Shown piece after piece: positions 43,745 through 53,333 of a DNA stretch of 64,000 bases (position 1 is the stretch's first letter; each line of letters starts with the position of its first letter). The position numbers were made by a program, and so were the translations under genes. The stretch spans positions 62,001 to 126,000 of the forward strand of contig JAJYMC010000016.1 in the NCBI GenBank assembly GCA_021787335.1. Reading direction: 5' to 3'. Source of the DNA: Bacillota bacterium. Its GTDB lineage: Bacteria > Bacillota > Sulfobacillia > JAJYWN01 > JAJZPE01. Under the pieces are notes generated by a model. It was given only the letters and a program-made list of their open reading frames with translations, ran no database searches and was not told the origin of the DNA.

Positions 43745-45121
43745 TTAACTCCTCCCCCCGATGACGACCTTCTGGATGCGCATGTGCGGGGCCCACTCGC
43801 TGGTGGGCAGGGGCGCCTGAGCTCCCTTGCCGCAGCCACCGCCGGACTCGTGGCTCTCGAAGTCCGACCCGACCAGGTCGATGTTCTTCAGCGTGGTGAA
43901 GACGTTGCCGGTCATTTTGACGTCCCGGACCAGCTCGGCCAGCTGGCCGTTGCGGATCATCCGGGCCTCGCTGGCGGCGAAGGTAAACATCTCCCCGTTG
44001 GTCTCGCCGCCGTAGGCCTTGAGCGCGTAGACCCCGAGCTTGACCCCCTTGAGCATGTCCTCGAAGGTCGACTCGCCGCGCTCGATGCTGGTGAGACGCA
44101 TCCGGCAGATGGGCGGGAAGCGGTAGTCGATGGCCCGGGCGTTGCCGGTCACCCGCTCACCCATCTTGCCGGCCGTCTCCCGCGAGTGGAGCCGGCCGAC
44201 GAGGACGCCTTCCTTGATGAGGTAGGTCTTCTCTGTCGGCACGCCCTCATCGTCGTATTTGAGGTAACCGCGGGCGCCTTCGTCGGTGCCCGTGTCGTAG
44301 ATGTTCAGGATGGGCTCGCCGAACTTGGCCCCGAGGGTCATCACCTTCTGGAGGCTCTTGTCCTCGTACACGTTGTCGCCCTCGGAGAGATGACCGAAGG
44401 CCTCGTGGGCGAAGATGCCCGTCAGGATCGGGTCGGTGATGACGGTGTACTCGCCGCCCTTGATCGGCTCGGCCTTGATCAGGTCGGCCGCGGTCTTGGC
44501 CGCCCGCAGGACCTCGTTCTCGTGGCCGAGGGCCACGCTGAAGCCCTTCGAACCGCCGAAGCCGACCCCGGAGACCTGGGTCAGGGCTCCCTCGACGGCG
44601 ACGGCGGTGATGTTCCCACCGACGTCGACCTTCTCCTGTTCGATGTAGGTCCCTTCGGAGTTGGCGAAGAAGAGCTTGGAGTACTTATCCTGGTAGTTCA
44701 CGGATGAACTCTTGACCGGGTCGCCGAAGCTCAGGACGGCTCGGTTATAGCCCTCGAGGACGCTCATCTTCTTGTCCAGCGGGACCTCGCGCGGGTCGAA
44801 CCCCGGTTTGAGGGCCACGATGTCCTGGATCACCGGGGCCGGGGCCAGTTGGCTGCGCTCGCCGCGGGCCCGCCCGATCAACCGGGCCTGGCGGATGGCC
44901 AGGGCCACCTTCTCGGCGAGGTCTTCGAGCCGATTGAAGGAGACGAAGCCCCACCCGCCATCGACGAGGGCGCGGATGTTCCCGCCATAGACGACCGATT
45001 GCCCGACGTTGTCGAGGGTCGGGCCGCGGAAGACGATGCGGGTGACGTGGCTTTCCTCGAACCGAATCTCAAGGTAGTCGGCGTCCTTGCCGCGGACCGC
45101 CTCGGTGAGCAAGGTTTTCAT
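43745..45121 (-). CDS. tldD: TldD zinc metalloprotease subunit
   Basis: The 458-residue protein has the zinc-binding HEAFGH motif at H239-H243, preceded by DPILTGIFA. The C-terminal region includes GGETNGEMFTFAASEA and the cysteine in GGGCGKGAQAP, close to the usual TldD end. Together with TldE it forms a protease with a hidden active site that digests unfolded or small peptides. A sigma-H-like site lies about 80 bp upstream. Confidence 0.93.
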   Translation of the reverse strand: MKTLLTEAVRGKDADYLEIRFEESHVTRIVFRGPTLDNVGQSVVYGGNIRALVDGGWGFVSFNRLEDLAEKVALAIRQARLIGRARGERSQLAPAPVIQDIVALKPGFDPREVPLDKKMSVLEGYNRAVLSFGDPVKSSSVNYQDKYSKLFFANSEGTYIEQEKVDVGGNITAVAVEGALTQVSGVGFGGSKGFSVALGHENEVLRAAKTAADLIKAEPIKGGEYTVITDPILTGIFAHEAFGHLSEGDNVYEDKSLQKVMTLGAKFGEPILNIYDTGTDEGARGYLKYDDEGVPTEKTYLIKEGVLVGRLHSRETAGKMGERVTGNARAIDYRFPPICRMRLTSIERGESTFEDMLKGVKLGVYALKAYGGETNGEMFTFAASEARMIRNGQLAELVRDVKMTGNVFTTLKNIDLVGSDFESHESGGGCGKGAQAPLPTSEWAPHMRIQKVVIGGRS

Positions 45122-45198
45122 CGGTCAAATGTACCCTCCCTCTTCGTGCCGTCGCCGTGGGCCAGTAACGAGGGCCGGGGAAGCGACGTCCATCCTGA

Positions 45199-45224
45199 GT
45201 TCTGCGGTCGCCCATCCGTTTCCT
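45199..45224 (-). promoter_or_regulatory. Possible sigma-H-like promoter of tldDE
   Basis: On the minus strand AGGAAAC, 12 bases, GCAGAAC resembles AGGAwWW-N12-RnnGAAT with GAAC for GAAT. It is well placed for tldD. Confidence 0.3.
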
Positions 45225-45239
45225 GCCGCCCCTGTTCGG

Positions 45240-45265
45240 AGGACTTCGCCCTCGTGGGTTGAACT
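45240..45265 (+). promoter_or_regulatory. Possible sigma-H-like promoter of the GNAT gene
   Basis: AGGACTT, 12 bases, TTGAACT is a partial match to the sigma-H pattern (T for purine and GAAC for GAAT), 45 bp upstream of the TTG at 45310. It is back-to-back with the tldD candidate. Confidence 0.25.
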
Positions 45266-45309
45266 ATTCATTAATTGCGCCAGTTAGCGGGCGGAAAGGC
45301 GGCGCCAAC

Positions 45310-46251
45310 TTGGGGCTGATTTATAGACGGGCCGCCGAGGCGGACAAGCCGGCCATGCTGGCCCTGGCCGCGGCCATCGACCCCGACGATTACCTGCCCT
45401 GGGTCATCGACGGCTACCTGAAGGAGCGCCCGGGTGGCTTCTATGTGACCGAGGGCGAGGACGGGCGGCTGCTGGCCCTGGCCAGCATCACCTTCATCCG
45501 GCCCGGCCAGGCCTTCCTGCGGGCGATGCGGGTCCACCCCGAAGCCCAGGGGCATGGCGTGGGCACGGAGTTCACCCGCTTTCAGGTCGAGGAGGCGGAG
45601 CGACTTGGGGCACGGGCCGTGCGGCTGTTGACGGCGGAGTCGAATCTGGCCGTTCGCCGCCTGGCCGGCGAGAAGCTCGGGTTCAGGCTGCGCGGGCGGT
45701 GGTCGACATGGTGGGAGAGCCTGTCTCCGACCCTGCCCGCGGATGGCCGTCCCGCCCACGTCCGCGCGGCCACGGCCGATGAAGCGGAGGCCGTCGACGC
45801 CATCTTCCGGGAGAGTCAGGCCCGGTGCGCCTGTCCGGGGGTCTTCGCCGACAGCGAGGAGTTGGCCGAGATGTTCGCCTTCGACCCCGATCCCGCGGCC
45901 AGGCCGCTGGACGAGGCCGTCGCCGCCGGGCACGTGCTGGTCCACGACGGGGACGGCCCCGGGCGCGGGCGGGGCCCCGACGGCCTGGCCATCGTCACGC
46001 CGTCGACGGACTGGGACAACGGGCCCAGCCTGTCCGTCACCTACATGTGGGGCGGCCCGCCGGCGCGCCTCGATTTCCTACGTCACCTGGCCGGCGAGGT
46101 CCGTTCCGCCCGCGTGCGCGGGATCCAGCTCAGCCTGCCGGCCGACCAGACCGAGGCCCTTGAGTCCCTGGAGGTGGCCTGGCACCCCGAGGACCGGAGA
46201 CCGTGGTACGGGCGGCTTTACGAAAAAATCTTTGGCGGTGAGGTTTCCTGA
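45310..46251 (+). CDS. GNAT acetyltransferase, probably two-domain
   Basis: The 313-residue protein has an N-terminal GNAT domain with the acetyl-CoA loop VHPEAQGHGVGTEF and SNLAVRRLAGEKLGF. The C-terminal half (from about residue 150) resembles a second, degenerate GNAT without a clear acetyl-CoA loop. TTG at 45310 is preferred because GAAAGGCGG lies seven bases upstream; TTG at 45259 has no ribosome site. It is 26 bp before the ABC operon and may be its first gene. Substrate unknown. Confidence 0.75.
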   Translation: MGLIYRRAAEADKPAMLALAAAIDPDDYLPWVIDGYLKERPGGFYVTEGEDGRLLALASITFIRPGQAFLRAMRVHPEAQGHGVGTEFTRFQVEEAERLGARAVRLLTAESNLAVRRLAGEKLGFRLRGRWSTWWESLSPTLPADGRPAHVRAATADEAEAVDAIFRESQARCACPGVFADSEELAEMFAFDPDPAARPLDEAVAAGHVLVHDGDGPGRGRGPDGLAIVTPSTDWDNGPSLSVTYMWGGPPARLDFLRHLAGEVRSARVRGIQLSLPADQTEALESLEVAWHPEDRRPWYGRLYEKIFGGEVS

Positions 46252-46277
46252 ATCGGTCAGGTGGTTCACGAGGAAGA

Positions 46278-46886
46278 GTGTCTGGCGGGGCCGGGGAGCT
46301 GGCCCGCGTCCGGCGGGCGGTCTGGCTCAAGCGGGGCGCGGCTCTGGCGGTCCTGGCCGTGGTCGCCGCCATTCCGTGGGCGCGGTTCCACGCCCGCGAA
46401 CGGGCCCTGACCGCCGAGGCGACGGTGCTCGGTGCCGACTCGCCCCTGCGGCCGGCGGCCGACGCACTCATCCGCGGTCTCCTGGCCCGGAACTTCCAGT
46501 CCGTGGTACCGTATTTAATGGGGGATCTGCTGCTCGATGCCCGTCGGGAACTGGCTTACAACTTCCCGGCGAAGCCCGAGGAGGCCGTCAGTCTGGCCAC
46601 GGCGCTCAAGCTCGCCACCGGGGTGGGCCTGGAGCCGGCAGGACCGATCACGACGACCATCGAACGCGGTCCGAGCGGCGGCGCGGGCGCCTCCGGCGGG
46701 CCGGCCTATCTGACCGAGGCCGTGGTCCGGGCGACCTACGTCGTGGACCTGCCGGCCGGGACGCCGCCGGGCCGGCTCTTGGTCGAGGACCGGCTGGGTT
46801 TCCGTTACGACTCGGCCCACCAGCGTTGGCTGTGTTACAGTCTGTCGCGAAGCGCACGGACTGATGAGGGGAGCGAGGGACGTTGA
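46278..46886 (+). CDS. Single-pass membrane protein of ABC cassette 1 (ADSP family)
   Basis: The 202-residue protein has a basic N-terminus and one helix (about residues 15-36), then an extracytoplasmic domain that begins VLGADSPLRPAADALIRG. The same V-L-x-A-D-S-P pattern follows the helix in the protein at 53323, so the two are paralogues, one per ABC cassette. No family was recognised; the size is compatible with an NTF2-like domain. Its stop overlaps the TTG start of the ATPase. An accessory subunit of the exporter is inferred. Confidence 0.6.
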   Translation: MSGGAGELARVRRAVWLKRGAALAVLAVVAAIPWARFHARERALTAEATVLGADSPLRPAADALIRGLLARNFQSVVPYLMGDLLLDARRELAYNFPAKPEEAVSLATALKLATGVGLEPAGPITTTIERGPSGGAGASGGPAYLTEAVVRATYVVDLPAGTPPGRLLVEDRLGFRYDSAHQRWLCYSLSRSARTDEGSEGR

Positions 46887-47686
46887 GGAAGCGGGGAAGA
46901 ACGGCTGACGAGGTCGGCGCCCGAGTGGGGGCCGGGACGGCCGGCGCGGGCGGGGACCTCTTCGCCCCCGGGCCCAATGGTGATGACGCTTACGGCGAGC
47001 CCATCCTGAGGACGGTCCGGTTGAACAAGGCCTTCTTCATGGGCGAGACCATCTACGCCGTCAACGACGTTAACCTGGCCATCGAGGGCGGCGAGTTCGT
47101 CCTCATCACCGGGCCGTCCGGGAGCGGCAAGAGCACCCTCCTGTCCTTGCTCGGCGGGCTTGACCGGCCCATCTCGGGCGAGGTCATCCTCGACGGCCGG
47201 CGTTATTCGCGGCTTAACGAGAACGGGCTGGCCGCCCTGCGCCGCCAGAAGGTCGGTTTCGTCTTTCAGTTCTTCAACCTCATCCCTCACCTGACGGCGA
47301 GGGGGAACGTCATGCTGCCGATGCGCTTCGCCGGCCGCTCCGCCCGCGAGGTCGGGGAGCGGGCCGACGAGCTCCTGGCCCTGGTCGGTCTGACCGACCG
47401 GGCCGGTCACCGCCCCTCGCAGCTTTCCGGCGGCGAGCAGCAGCGCGTGGCCATCGCTCGGGCGCTGGTCAACAAGCCGGCCGTGGTCCTCGCCGACGAA
47501 CCCACCGGGAACCTCGATTCCAAGACGCGGGAGGGCATCGGCGAGATCTTCGGTCGCCTGAACCGCGAGACGGGTCAGACTTTCATCGTCGTCTCCCACG
47601 ACGAGACCTTCAACGGACTGGCCGACCACGTTCTCCACATGGTCGATGGCTGGATCGAGCGGAACGAGGTCCGTTCACGCCATTGA
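46883..47686 (+). CDS. ABC ATP-binding protein, MacB/LolD type (cassette 1)
   Basis: The 267-residue protein has ~45 polar residues and then an ATPase with Walker [11 protein letters not shown]-loop [13 protein letters not shown], signature LSGGEQQRV, Walker [13 protein letters not shown] and switch [16 protein letters not shown] is characteristic of LolD/MacB/FtsE-type ATPases that power mechanotransmission rather than classical import. TTG at 46883 overlaps the previous stop. It pairs with the two FtsX-fold permeases that follow. Confidence 0.9.
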   Translation: MRKRGRTADEVGARVGAGTAGAGGDLFAPGPNGDDAYGEPILRTVRLNKAFFMGETIYAVNDVNLAIEGGEFVLITGPSGSGKSTLLSLLGGLDRPISGEVILDGRRYSRLNENGLAALRRQKVGFVFQFFNLIPHLTARGNVMLPMRFAGRSAREVGERADELLALVGLTDRAGHRPSQLSGGEQQRVAIARALVNKPAVVLADEPTGNLDSKTREGIGEIFGRLNRETGQTFIVVSHDETFNGLADHVLHMVDGWIERNEVRSRH

Positions 47687-47705
47687 AAGGGGCCCTCTGT
47701 CGTCC

Positions 47706-49181
47706 ATGACCTTCTTCCGGTTGGCCTTCACCAATGTAGCGCGGAACCTCGGGCGAAGCGTGCTCTCGGTCATCGCCATGGCCGTGGCCGCCTTCGTCAT
47801 GACCTCGTCGTCCTCGGTCGCCCAGGGCTACCCGCGCGACAGCTTCCTCGCCCAGCGGGCCTTCATCGGCGGCGACATCATCGTCTACCCGGACCAGTAC
47901 CGCCTGGGCGGGCCGACCGCGAGCGGGGCGGGCCCCGCGGATGACCGTCTGACCTACGCCCGCACGGCGGCCGACGCCCTCAACGACCTGCCGGACTTCC
48001 ACCCCGAGCTTCGTGATGAGGGCTATGTCCGCCGCGGACCGGCCCTGCCCAACGTGATCGACCTGCGCCAGGTCCAGCAGCGGCTGTGGGACGAGAAGGC
48101 AGTCAAGCTCATCTACCCGTATTACGCCCTGCCGGGCTTCGCCGGCGGGCCGGGCGGCCAGTCGTCGCCGCTACGCGGGCGGAACACCCTCCTCGACCAG
48201 TCGGTCTGGCACCTCTACGATTACGTCACCGCCGGTCGCTACCTGACCTCGGCCGACGACGGCGAGTTCGTCGCCGTGGTCGACGCGAGGCAGGCCAAGG
48301 AGGGGCGGGACGTCCCGCCGGTCGGCACGTCCATCGAGGTGAGCGTGCCTGCCGTCCGGCATGACCCGGACGGGACCCGGTGGTTCGACTACTCAGCGAT
48401 GAAGAGCTTCCGCTTCAAGGTCATCGGTCAGATCGCCCTGCCGACGCGCCTCCTGGCCTGGCCGACGCCGCCCAACGGCAGCGCCAGCGAGCAGCTCTAC
48501 TGGAGCACGCCGCAGGTGTTCATCCCGGCGGCCACCTTCGAGCAGGTCTACCGCGAGGTCAGCGGGGGCAACCCCTATGAGTTCGAGCAACTGATGGTCA
48601 TCGTCGAGGACCAGAGCTTCATCCGTCAGGCCATGACCGAACTGCGCCGGGCGCTGCCCGAGTACACCGCGGTGACCGTGGCCGACCAGGTGACGATGGC
48701 CGAGGCCCGGGGCCTGCCGGAGAAGGTCTACCAGGCGCCGCCACAGGTGCGCGGCGACCCGAGCCTGCGGGCGCAGGTCGGGGTCCCGATGGACCTCGGC
48801 CCGGCCATGACCCTGCTCCTCTACCTCATCGCGGCGATGATCGTCGCCGCCAACATGGTCCTCCTGGTCACCTCGAGGCGGCAGGAGATCGGCGTCCTGA
48901 GGGCCGTCGGGGCCAAGGGTCGGGACGTCGTCCTGATGATTCTGACCGAGACGGCCGCTCTCAGCCTGGGTGGAGCGCTCATCGGTTTCACCCTCGTCCG
49001 TTTCGCGGCCACCTGGAACCTCCTCTCGAACCGGGTCGGACTGGCCCGTGTCGGCCTCCTGACCCTGACCGACCTGGGCCGGGTGGTCGGCGTGACCCTG
49101 GCCATGGCCGTGGTCTTCGGCCTCTTCCCGGCCTTCCGGATGGCCCGGGTATCGGCCATGGAGGTGCTGCGCAATGAGTAG
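47706..49181 (+). CDS. FtsX/MacB-type permease A (cassette 1)
   Basis: The 491-residue protein has an N-terminal helix (SVLSVIAMAVAAFVMTSSSS), a ~330-residue extracytoplasmic domain and three C-terminal helices with the FtsX signature TSRRQEIGVLRAVGAKGRDV. This is the MacB permease architecture. It is paralogous to the protein at 54480 (similar start and an R-R-Q-E-I-G-x-L-R-A-x-G-A motif). ATG at 47706 is the only plausible start; AAAGGGG is somewhat far upstream. It overlaps the next permease by 8 bases. Confidence 0.85.
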   Translation: MTFFRLAFTNVARNLGRSVLSVIAMAVAAFVMTSSSSVAQGYPRDSFLAQRAFIGGDIIVYPDQYRLGGPTASGAGPADDRLTYARTAADALNDLPDFHPELRDEGYVRRGPALPNVIDLRQVQQRLWDEKAVKLIYPYYALPGFAGGPGGQSSPLRGRNTLLDQSVWHLYDYVTAGRYLTSADDGEFVAVVDARQAKEGRDVPPVGTSIEVSVPAVRHDPDGTRWFDYSAMKSFRFKVIGQIALPTRLLAWPTPPNGSASEQLYWSTPQVFIPAATFEQVYREVSGGNPYEFEQLMVIVEDQSFIRQAMTELRRALPEYTAVTVADQVTMAEARGLPEKVYQAPPQVRGDPSLRAQVGVPMDLGPAMTLLLYLIAAMIVAANMVLLVTSRRQEIGVLRAVGAKGRDVVLMILTETAALSLGGALIGFTLVRFAATWNLLSNRVGLARVGLLTLTDLGRVVGVTLAMAVVFGLFPAFRMARVSAMEVLRNE

Positions 49182-50313
49182 CCCCTCGTTCGAGATGGCC
49201 TGGCGCTACTGGCGGCGCGCCCCCTGGCGGAACCTGATGATGGCCGTCGTCCTGGCCGCGGGCATGGTCGCCTATCTCGTCTATAACGGATACTCGACGG
49301 CGATGGTCCTCCGCTCGCGGGGCGAGACGCGGAGCCTCAGGCTCCCGGCCGCCGCCGCCATCGTCCTCGATCAGGCCGGCGGGGCGGCCCGCGTGCAGCG
49401 GGCGCTGCAGGGCGCGCGCGGGGTCGGGGCGGTGGTCCCGGCCCGCCTCGACGACCTCCTCACGAGCGCCGGCAGCCTGAGCCTCCTGCGTCTGGGACCC
49501 TCGGGGCAAGCTCTCCTTGACGGCCTCAGCCTCGACGGCGCCCGTCCGTCCGGGGCCAACCAGGTCCTTGCCCCAAGGCTCGTCGCCGAGCGGCTGGGCG
49601 GCGTGTCGGCGCTGACCGTCCGCGGGGGCGGCGCGGCCCTGGCCGTGTCCGGGACCTACGATCACTTCTGGGACCTCGGCGACCCGCTCATCGCCGTCGA
49701 GGCCCGCGACCCCGCGGGGGCCAATGTCCTCTTCGCGTTCGGGCCGGCCGGCGCCGGCGGGGAAGAGACCGCTCGGGCGGTGGGCGCCGCCCTTGACGCG
49801 GCGACGGACCTTCCCGGCTACCGTCTCTTCACGGCCGCCACCCCGGACGAGATGGTCGAGCGGCTCGGCGCGGACATCTACCGCCCGGGCGGCCAGGCCG
49901 TGGCGCTGCTCTTCGTGACCATCGCCATTGGCTTCTGGACCCTGCTCCTGTCGGCCTTCCTCGAGCGGCGGCGCGAGGTGGCCGTGCTGAAGACAGTGGG
50001 CCTGTCGAGCGGCGAGATAACGCGGGTCTTCCTCGGCGAGGCGATCCTGACCGGTGTGGCGGGAGCCATCCTCGGTCTGGCCGCCGGTCCGCTGGCGACA
50101 CGGCTACTCTCCCGGGCGCTGGCCCTGCCTCTGGCGGTCAGGCCTGGGAGCCTCATCGCCGGCGTCGTCTACAGCCTCTTCGTGACCCTGGTCTCGGCCC
50201 TCTACCCGCTGGCCCTGGCCGGGCGCGGGACGGTGACCGAGCTGCTCCACGGACAACCAATCCGTTTGTTCTACCAGCGTGTCGGCGGGGCCGACGAATC
50301 GGCGGCCGACTGA
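49174..50313 (+). CDS. FtsX-type permease B (cassette 1)
   Basis: The 379-residue protein has a first helix (LMMAVVLAAGMVAYLVYNGY), a shorter extracytoplasmic domain (~190 residues) and three C-terminal helices with ERRREVAVLKTVGLSSGEI, an FtsX-domain signature. It is smaller than permease A, and the pair likely forms a heterodimer with the cassette 1 ATPase. A similar short permease closes cassette 2. Confidence 0.85.
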   Translation: MSSPSFEMAWRYWRRAPWRNLMMAVVLAAGMVAYLVYNGYSTAMVLRSRGETRSLRLPAAAAIVLDQAGGAARVQRALQGARGVGAVVPARLDDLLTSAGSLSLLRLGPSGQALLDGLSLDGARPSGANQVLAPRLVAERLGGVSALTVRGGGAALAVSGTYDHFWDLGDPLIAVEARDPAGANVLFAFGPAGAGGEETARAVGAALDAATDLPGYRLFTAATPDEMVERLGADIYRPGGQAVALLFVTIAIGFWTLLLSAFLERRREVAVLKTVGLSSGEITRVFLGEAILTGVAGAILGLAAGPLATRLLSRALALPLAVRPGSLIAGVVYSLFVTLVSALYPLALAGRGTVTELLHGQPIRLFYQRVGGADESAAD

Positions 50314-50349
50314 GCCTACCTGATACCTGAGATGTTGGGAGGGACCAGC

Positions 50350-52143
50350 TTGGGCGAGCGTCATGAAGGCGAGGCGGTCCTGGCCATCGAACTGGGCCGG
50401 GCTGTCACCAGGGCAGGCCTCTTCGAGGCCGGCCCGGACGGGTGGAAGCTGACGGCCACGGGGTCGGCGCCGACGACGAGCCAGGCGCCGTGGCGTGATG
50501 CCGGGCTCGGCATCCAGTCGGCCCTGGCCGATCTGACGGTGGGCCTCGGGCGGCCGCTGACCGGTCGCGAGAGAGTCGTCGCCTGCACGCGCGCCTCGGG
50601 CGGGCTGCGGGCGGCCGTCGCCGGGGTCATCCGGACGATGACCGCCGAGAGCGCCTGGCGCGCCGCCCTCAACGCGGGGGCCGAGGTGGTCGACGTCTTC
50701 TCCCTCGACGACCGGCGCCTTCCCGTTCAGCAGGCGATGGACTTCCGCCGCTCGAGCATCGACCTCCTGCTCCTGGCCGGCGGGGTGGACGAGGACCTCT
50801 TCGCCTACGGACGCGGGCATCAGGTCGTCACCGAGGCCGGCACGCTGGCCGGCGCCCTGCCCCCGTCGCGCCTGCGGCCGGGCGCGCCGTTGCCGGTGGT
50901 CTTCGCCGGCAGCGCTGAGGCCCGCGACCTGGTGGCCGAGGCCTTCAAGGGCCGTCCCGCGGCTTTCACGCTGACCGAGAACGTCCGCCCCGACCTGGAC
51001 CGGGAGGTCCTCGAACCGGCCGGCCGGACCCTGGTCGACCTCTACCGCGGCGAACTGCTGGAGTCCTCGGTCTTCCGAGGCTTGGCCGCGTTGAACCCGG
51101 CGCCGCTGGTCCCCACGGGCCTCGCGGTCGGCCAGGCGGTGAAGTCCTTCGCGCTGGCCCACGGCCACGACTCGACGCCGGCCAACGTGCTCGCCGTCGA
51201 CATCGGCGCCGCCGGGGTCGACGTCCACCTGGTCATGTCCGGGACCTATACCCGGTCTTCGACCCGCGGGACACGCCCGCAGAACGAGGCGACCCTGGCC
51301 GCCCGGGTCGCCCGCTGGTTGCCGTACGCCGTGGACCCGGCCAAAGTCCTCGACCACGTGGCCGGCCGGCGGGCCCATCCGGCCGCCGTCGCCGAGACCT
51401 GGCCCGAACTGCTCATGGACCTGGCGGAGGGGCGGGAGGCGATGGCCGTCGCCCTGGAGGCCCATAAGCAGGTCGCCGTGACCCTTCGCGGGATGCCGCG
51501 CCGCCGGACCATCGGCGAGGCCCTCGGCCGGTATCTGTCGGTCGGCGGGCAGACCCTGGTGGACCTGAGCAAGATCGACCACGTCATCGGTACGGGCGGG
51601 CCTCTGGCCGCCTCCCCCCAAGCGGCCATGCTGGCCCTCATTGACGGGCTCCAGCCGGCTGGGATCACCCGGCTATCGCTGGACGCCGACGGCTCCTGGC
51701 CGTGGCGCGGCCTGTTGGGCCTGGCCGGGCTGGACGGCCAGGGCGTGACCCCGCTGGCCCTCGGGACCTGCGTTGCCCCGCCGGCGACGGCGGGCCGGTC
51801 GCGCGAAGGCCGGGTACTGGCCGAGGTGGAAGTGCGGCAGGGTGTGTGGTCATCCACGGTGGCCCTCGTGGCCGGGGAACTGCGGGCCGTCCGTCCGCCG
51901 AAGGCCGGAGCGGCGACGGTCATCATTCGCCCCAAGGGGATGGCCGACTACGGGGCCGGTCCGGCCCGCGCGGTGCAGGCCGAGGTGGAGGCGGGTCGTT
52001 TCGGGGTCATCCTTGACGGCCGCGGCCGGCCCATCGTCATGCCAACCAACGAAGCGCGGCGGCAGGCCCGGGCCAGGGAATGGATGAAAGGCATCGGCGA
52101 CTGGCCCGCGGCGGCCGTCGCCGGCGGAGGTGAGGCCAGATGA
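50350..52143 (+). CDS. GlmL-like protein, copy 3, with degenerate nucleotide-binding motifs
   Basis: The 597-residue protein aligns over its length with copies 1 and 2 (ASGGLRAAVAGVIRTMTAESA, LLLAGGVDE, VLDHVAG; C-terminal VILDGRGRPI). The phosphate 1 motif DxGSTTTK has become ELGRAVTR (E14-R21). Phosphate 2 GGATTD has become GAAGVD (after D284). The adenosine loop is GTGGPLAAS. ATP hydrolysis is therefore doubtful and a pseudo-ATPase role is likely. TTG at 50350 follows GGGAGGGA. The gene lies between two ABC cassettes, with its partner gene overlapping by ATGA. Confidence 0.75.
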   Translation: MGERHEGEAVLAIELGRAVTRAGLFEAGPDGWKLTATGSAPTTSQAPWRDAGLGIQSALADLTVGLGRPLTGRERVVACTRASGGLRAAVAGVIRTMTAESAWRAALNAGAEVVDVFSLDDRRLPVQQAMDFRRSSIDLLLLAGGVDEDLFAYGRGHQVVTEAGTLAGALPPSRLRPGAPLPVVFAGSAEARDLVAEAFKGRPAAFTLTENVRPDLDREVLEPAGRTLVDLYRGELLESSVFRGLAALNPAPLVPTGLAVGQAVKSFALAHGHDSTPANVLAVDIGAAGVDVHLVMSGTYTRSSTRGTRPQNEATLAARVARWLPYAVDPAKVLDHVAGRRAHPAAVAETWPELLMDLAEGREAMAVALEAHKQVAVTLRGMPRRRTIGEALGRYLSVGGQTLVDLSKIDHVIGTGGPLAASPQAAMLALIDGLQPAGITRLSLDADGSWPWRGLLGLAGLDGQGVTPLALGTCVAPPATAGRSREGRVLAEVEVRQGVWSSTVALVAGELRAVRPPKAGAATVIIRPKGMADYGAGPARAVQAEVEAGRFGVILDGRGRPIVMPTNEARRQARAREWMKGIGDWPAAAVAGGGEAR

Positions 52144-53333
52144 AGACGGTCCTTCTTCCCACGCCGGTCTACCGTGGGCGCATCGCCCGGTCGCGCCGCC
52201 TGGACCTGGGCGGCAAGCTCAGTGTCGCGGTGGGCCAGACGGTCACCCCGTCGACCGTCATCGGTCTCAACGGGGATGAGGAACTCCGGCATTTCGTCCG
52301 GGTCGAGGCCGAGAACGGCCGGCTCCTGGCCAAGGTCCTGAAGGCCCCCGGCGACAAGGTCAAGCGGGGCGAGACCATCGCCTATTTCACCTACTTCTTC
52401 GGGCTGGGCTACAAGGAATACACCTCGCCCGTGGACGGCCGCCTCGAGGCCGTCTCCGAGGTCACCGGGACGGTCACCATCAAGCAGGACCCGACCCCGG
52501 TGGCCGCCCTCCTGCCCGGGACGATCGCCGAACGCCGCGAGGACGACGGCGTGACCATCGCCCTTACGGCGACGGTCATCGCCGGGGCCGCCGGCACCGG
52601 CCGGCCGACCTATGGCGAGCTTCTGGTCCTATCCCCCGACGCGGCGGCCCAACCCAAGAGCATCGGCGATGAGGTCAGGCGGCGGGTCGTGGTCATTCCA
52701 GGCCCGGCCGGCCGCGAGCTCATCGCCGTCCTGTTCCGGCGTCGAGCGGCCGGTCTGGTCTGCGGCGGCCTGAGCCGCGCCGCCGCTCTGGAACTGGAAC
52801 AGCAGGTCGCCCGGTTGACCCCCGAGGAGTTCGCGGCCCGCTACTATGACGCCGCCGCCCTCCGGGACGGAGACGGCGAGGCCGTCCCGACCGAGGTCGG
52901 CTTGACCATCGTGGCCGTCGCCGGGTACGGCGATGCGGCCATGCCGTCCGAAGTCCTCGACCTCCTCAGGGCCAACGACGGCCGGGTCGCCTATCTGGAC
53001 GGACGGATGACCGAGGGCGGGGAGGACGTCCGCCCCGAGGTGGTCATCCCCCTGGACGGCGAAGGGGCGGAGGCCGCGGCTCCCCCTACGTCGGCGCCCG
53101 TCGCGTCCGCACCCCCAGCCGCCGGCGCCGAACTCGTCGGTCGCCCGGCCGTGGTCGTCGCCGGTCCGCGCAAAGGGCTACGGGGTCGGGTCGTGGCCAC
53201 TCCGCCCGGCCGGCCGCTGACCCTGGAGACCGGCCTCGTGACCGAGGCCATCGAGATAGAGACCTCGGACGGGGCGCGTCACCTGGTGCCGCGGGCCAAT
53301 GTGGAGGCTTACGGGGACGGCCGTGGAGCCTAG
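52140..53333 (+). CDS. Partner of GlmL-like copy 3, diverged barrel-sandwich/KOW-like protein
   Basis: The 397-residue protein starts with barrel-sandwich-like sequence (RRLDLGGKLSVAVGQTVTPS, VLKAPGDKVKRGETIAYFTYFF, SPVDGRLEAVSEVTGTVTI), corresponding to the other two partners. It ends in a KOW-like block (VVVAGPRKGLRGRVVATPPG, LVPRANVEAYG). The middle GKIVVGG domain is strongly diverged, and an Ala/Pro linker lies at about residues 310-330. ATG overlaps the GlmL-like stop. No enzyme motif was found. Its retention next to a likely inactive ATPase suggests a structural or regulatory pair. Confidence 0.55.
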   Translation: MKTVLLPTPVYRGRIARSRRLDLGGKLSVAVGQTVTPSTVIGLNGDEELRHFVRVEAENGRLLAKVLKAPGDKVKRGETIAYFTYFFGLGYKEYTSPVDGRLEAVSEVTGTVTIKQDPTPVAALLPGTIAERREDDGVTIALTATVIAGAAGTGRPTYGELLVLSPDAAAQPKSIGDEVRRRVVVIPGPAGRELIAVLFRRRAAGLVCGGLSRAAALELEQQVARLTPEEFAARYYDAAALRDGDGEAVPTEVGLTIVAVAGYGDAAMPSEVLDLLRANDGRVAYLDGRMTEGGEDVRPEVVIPLDGEGAEAAAPPTSAPVASAPPAAGAELVGRPAVVVAGPRKGLRGRVVATPPGRPLTLETGLVTEAIEIETSDGARHLVPRANVEAYGDGRGA

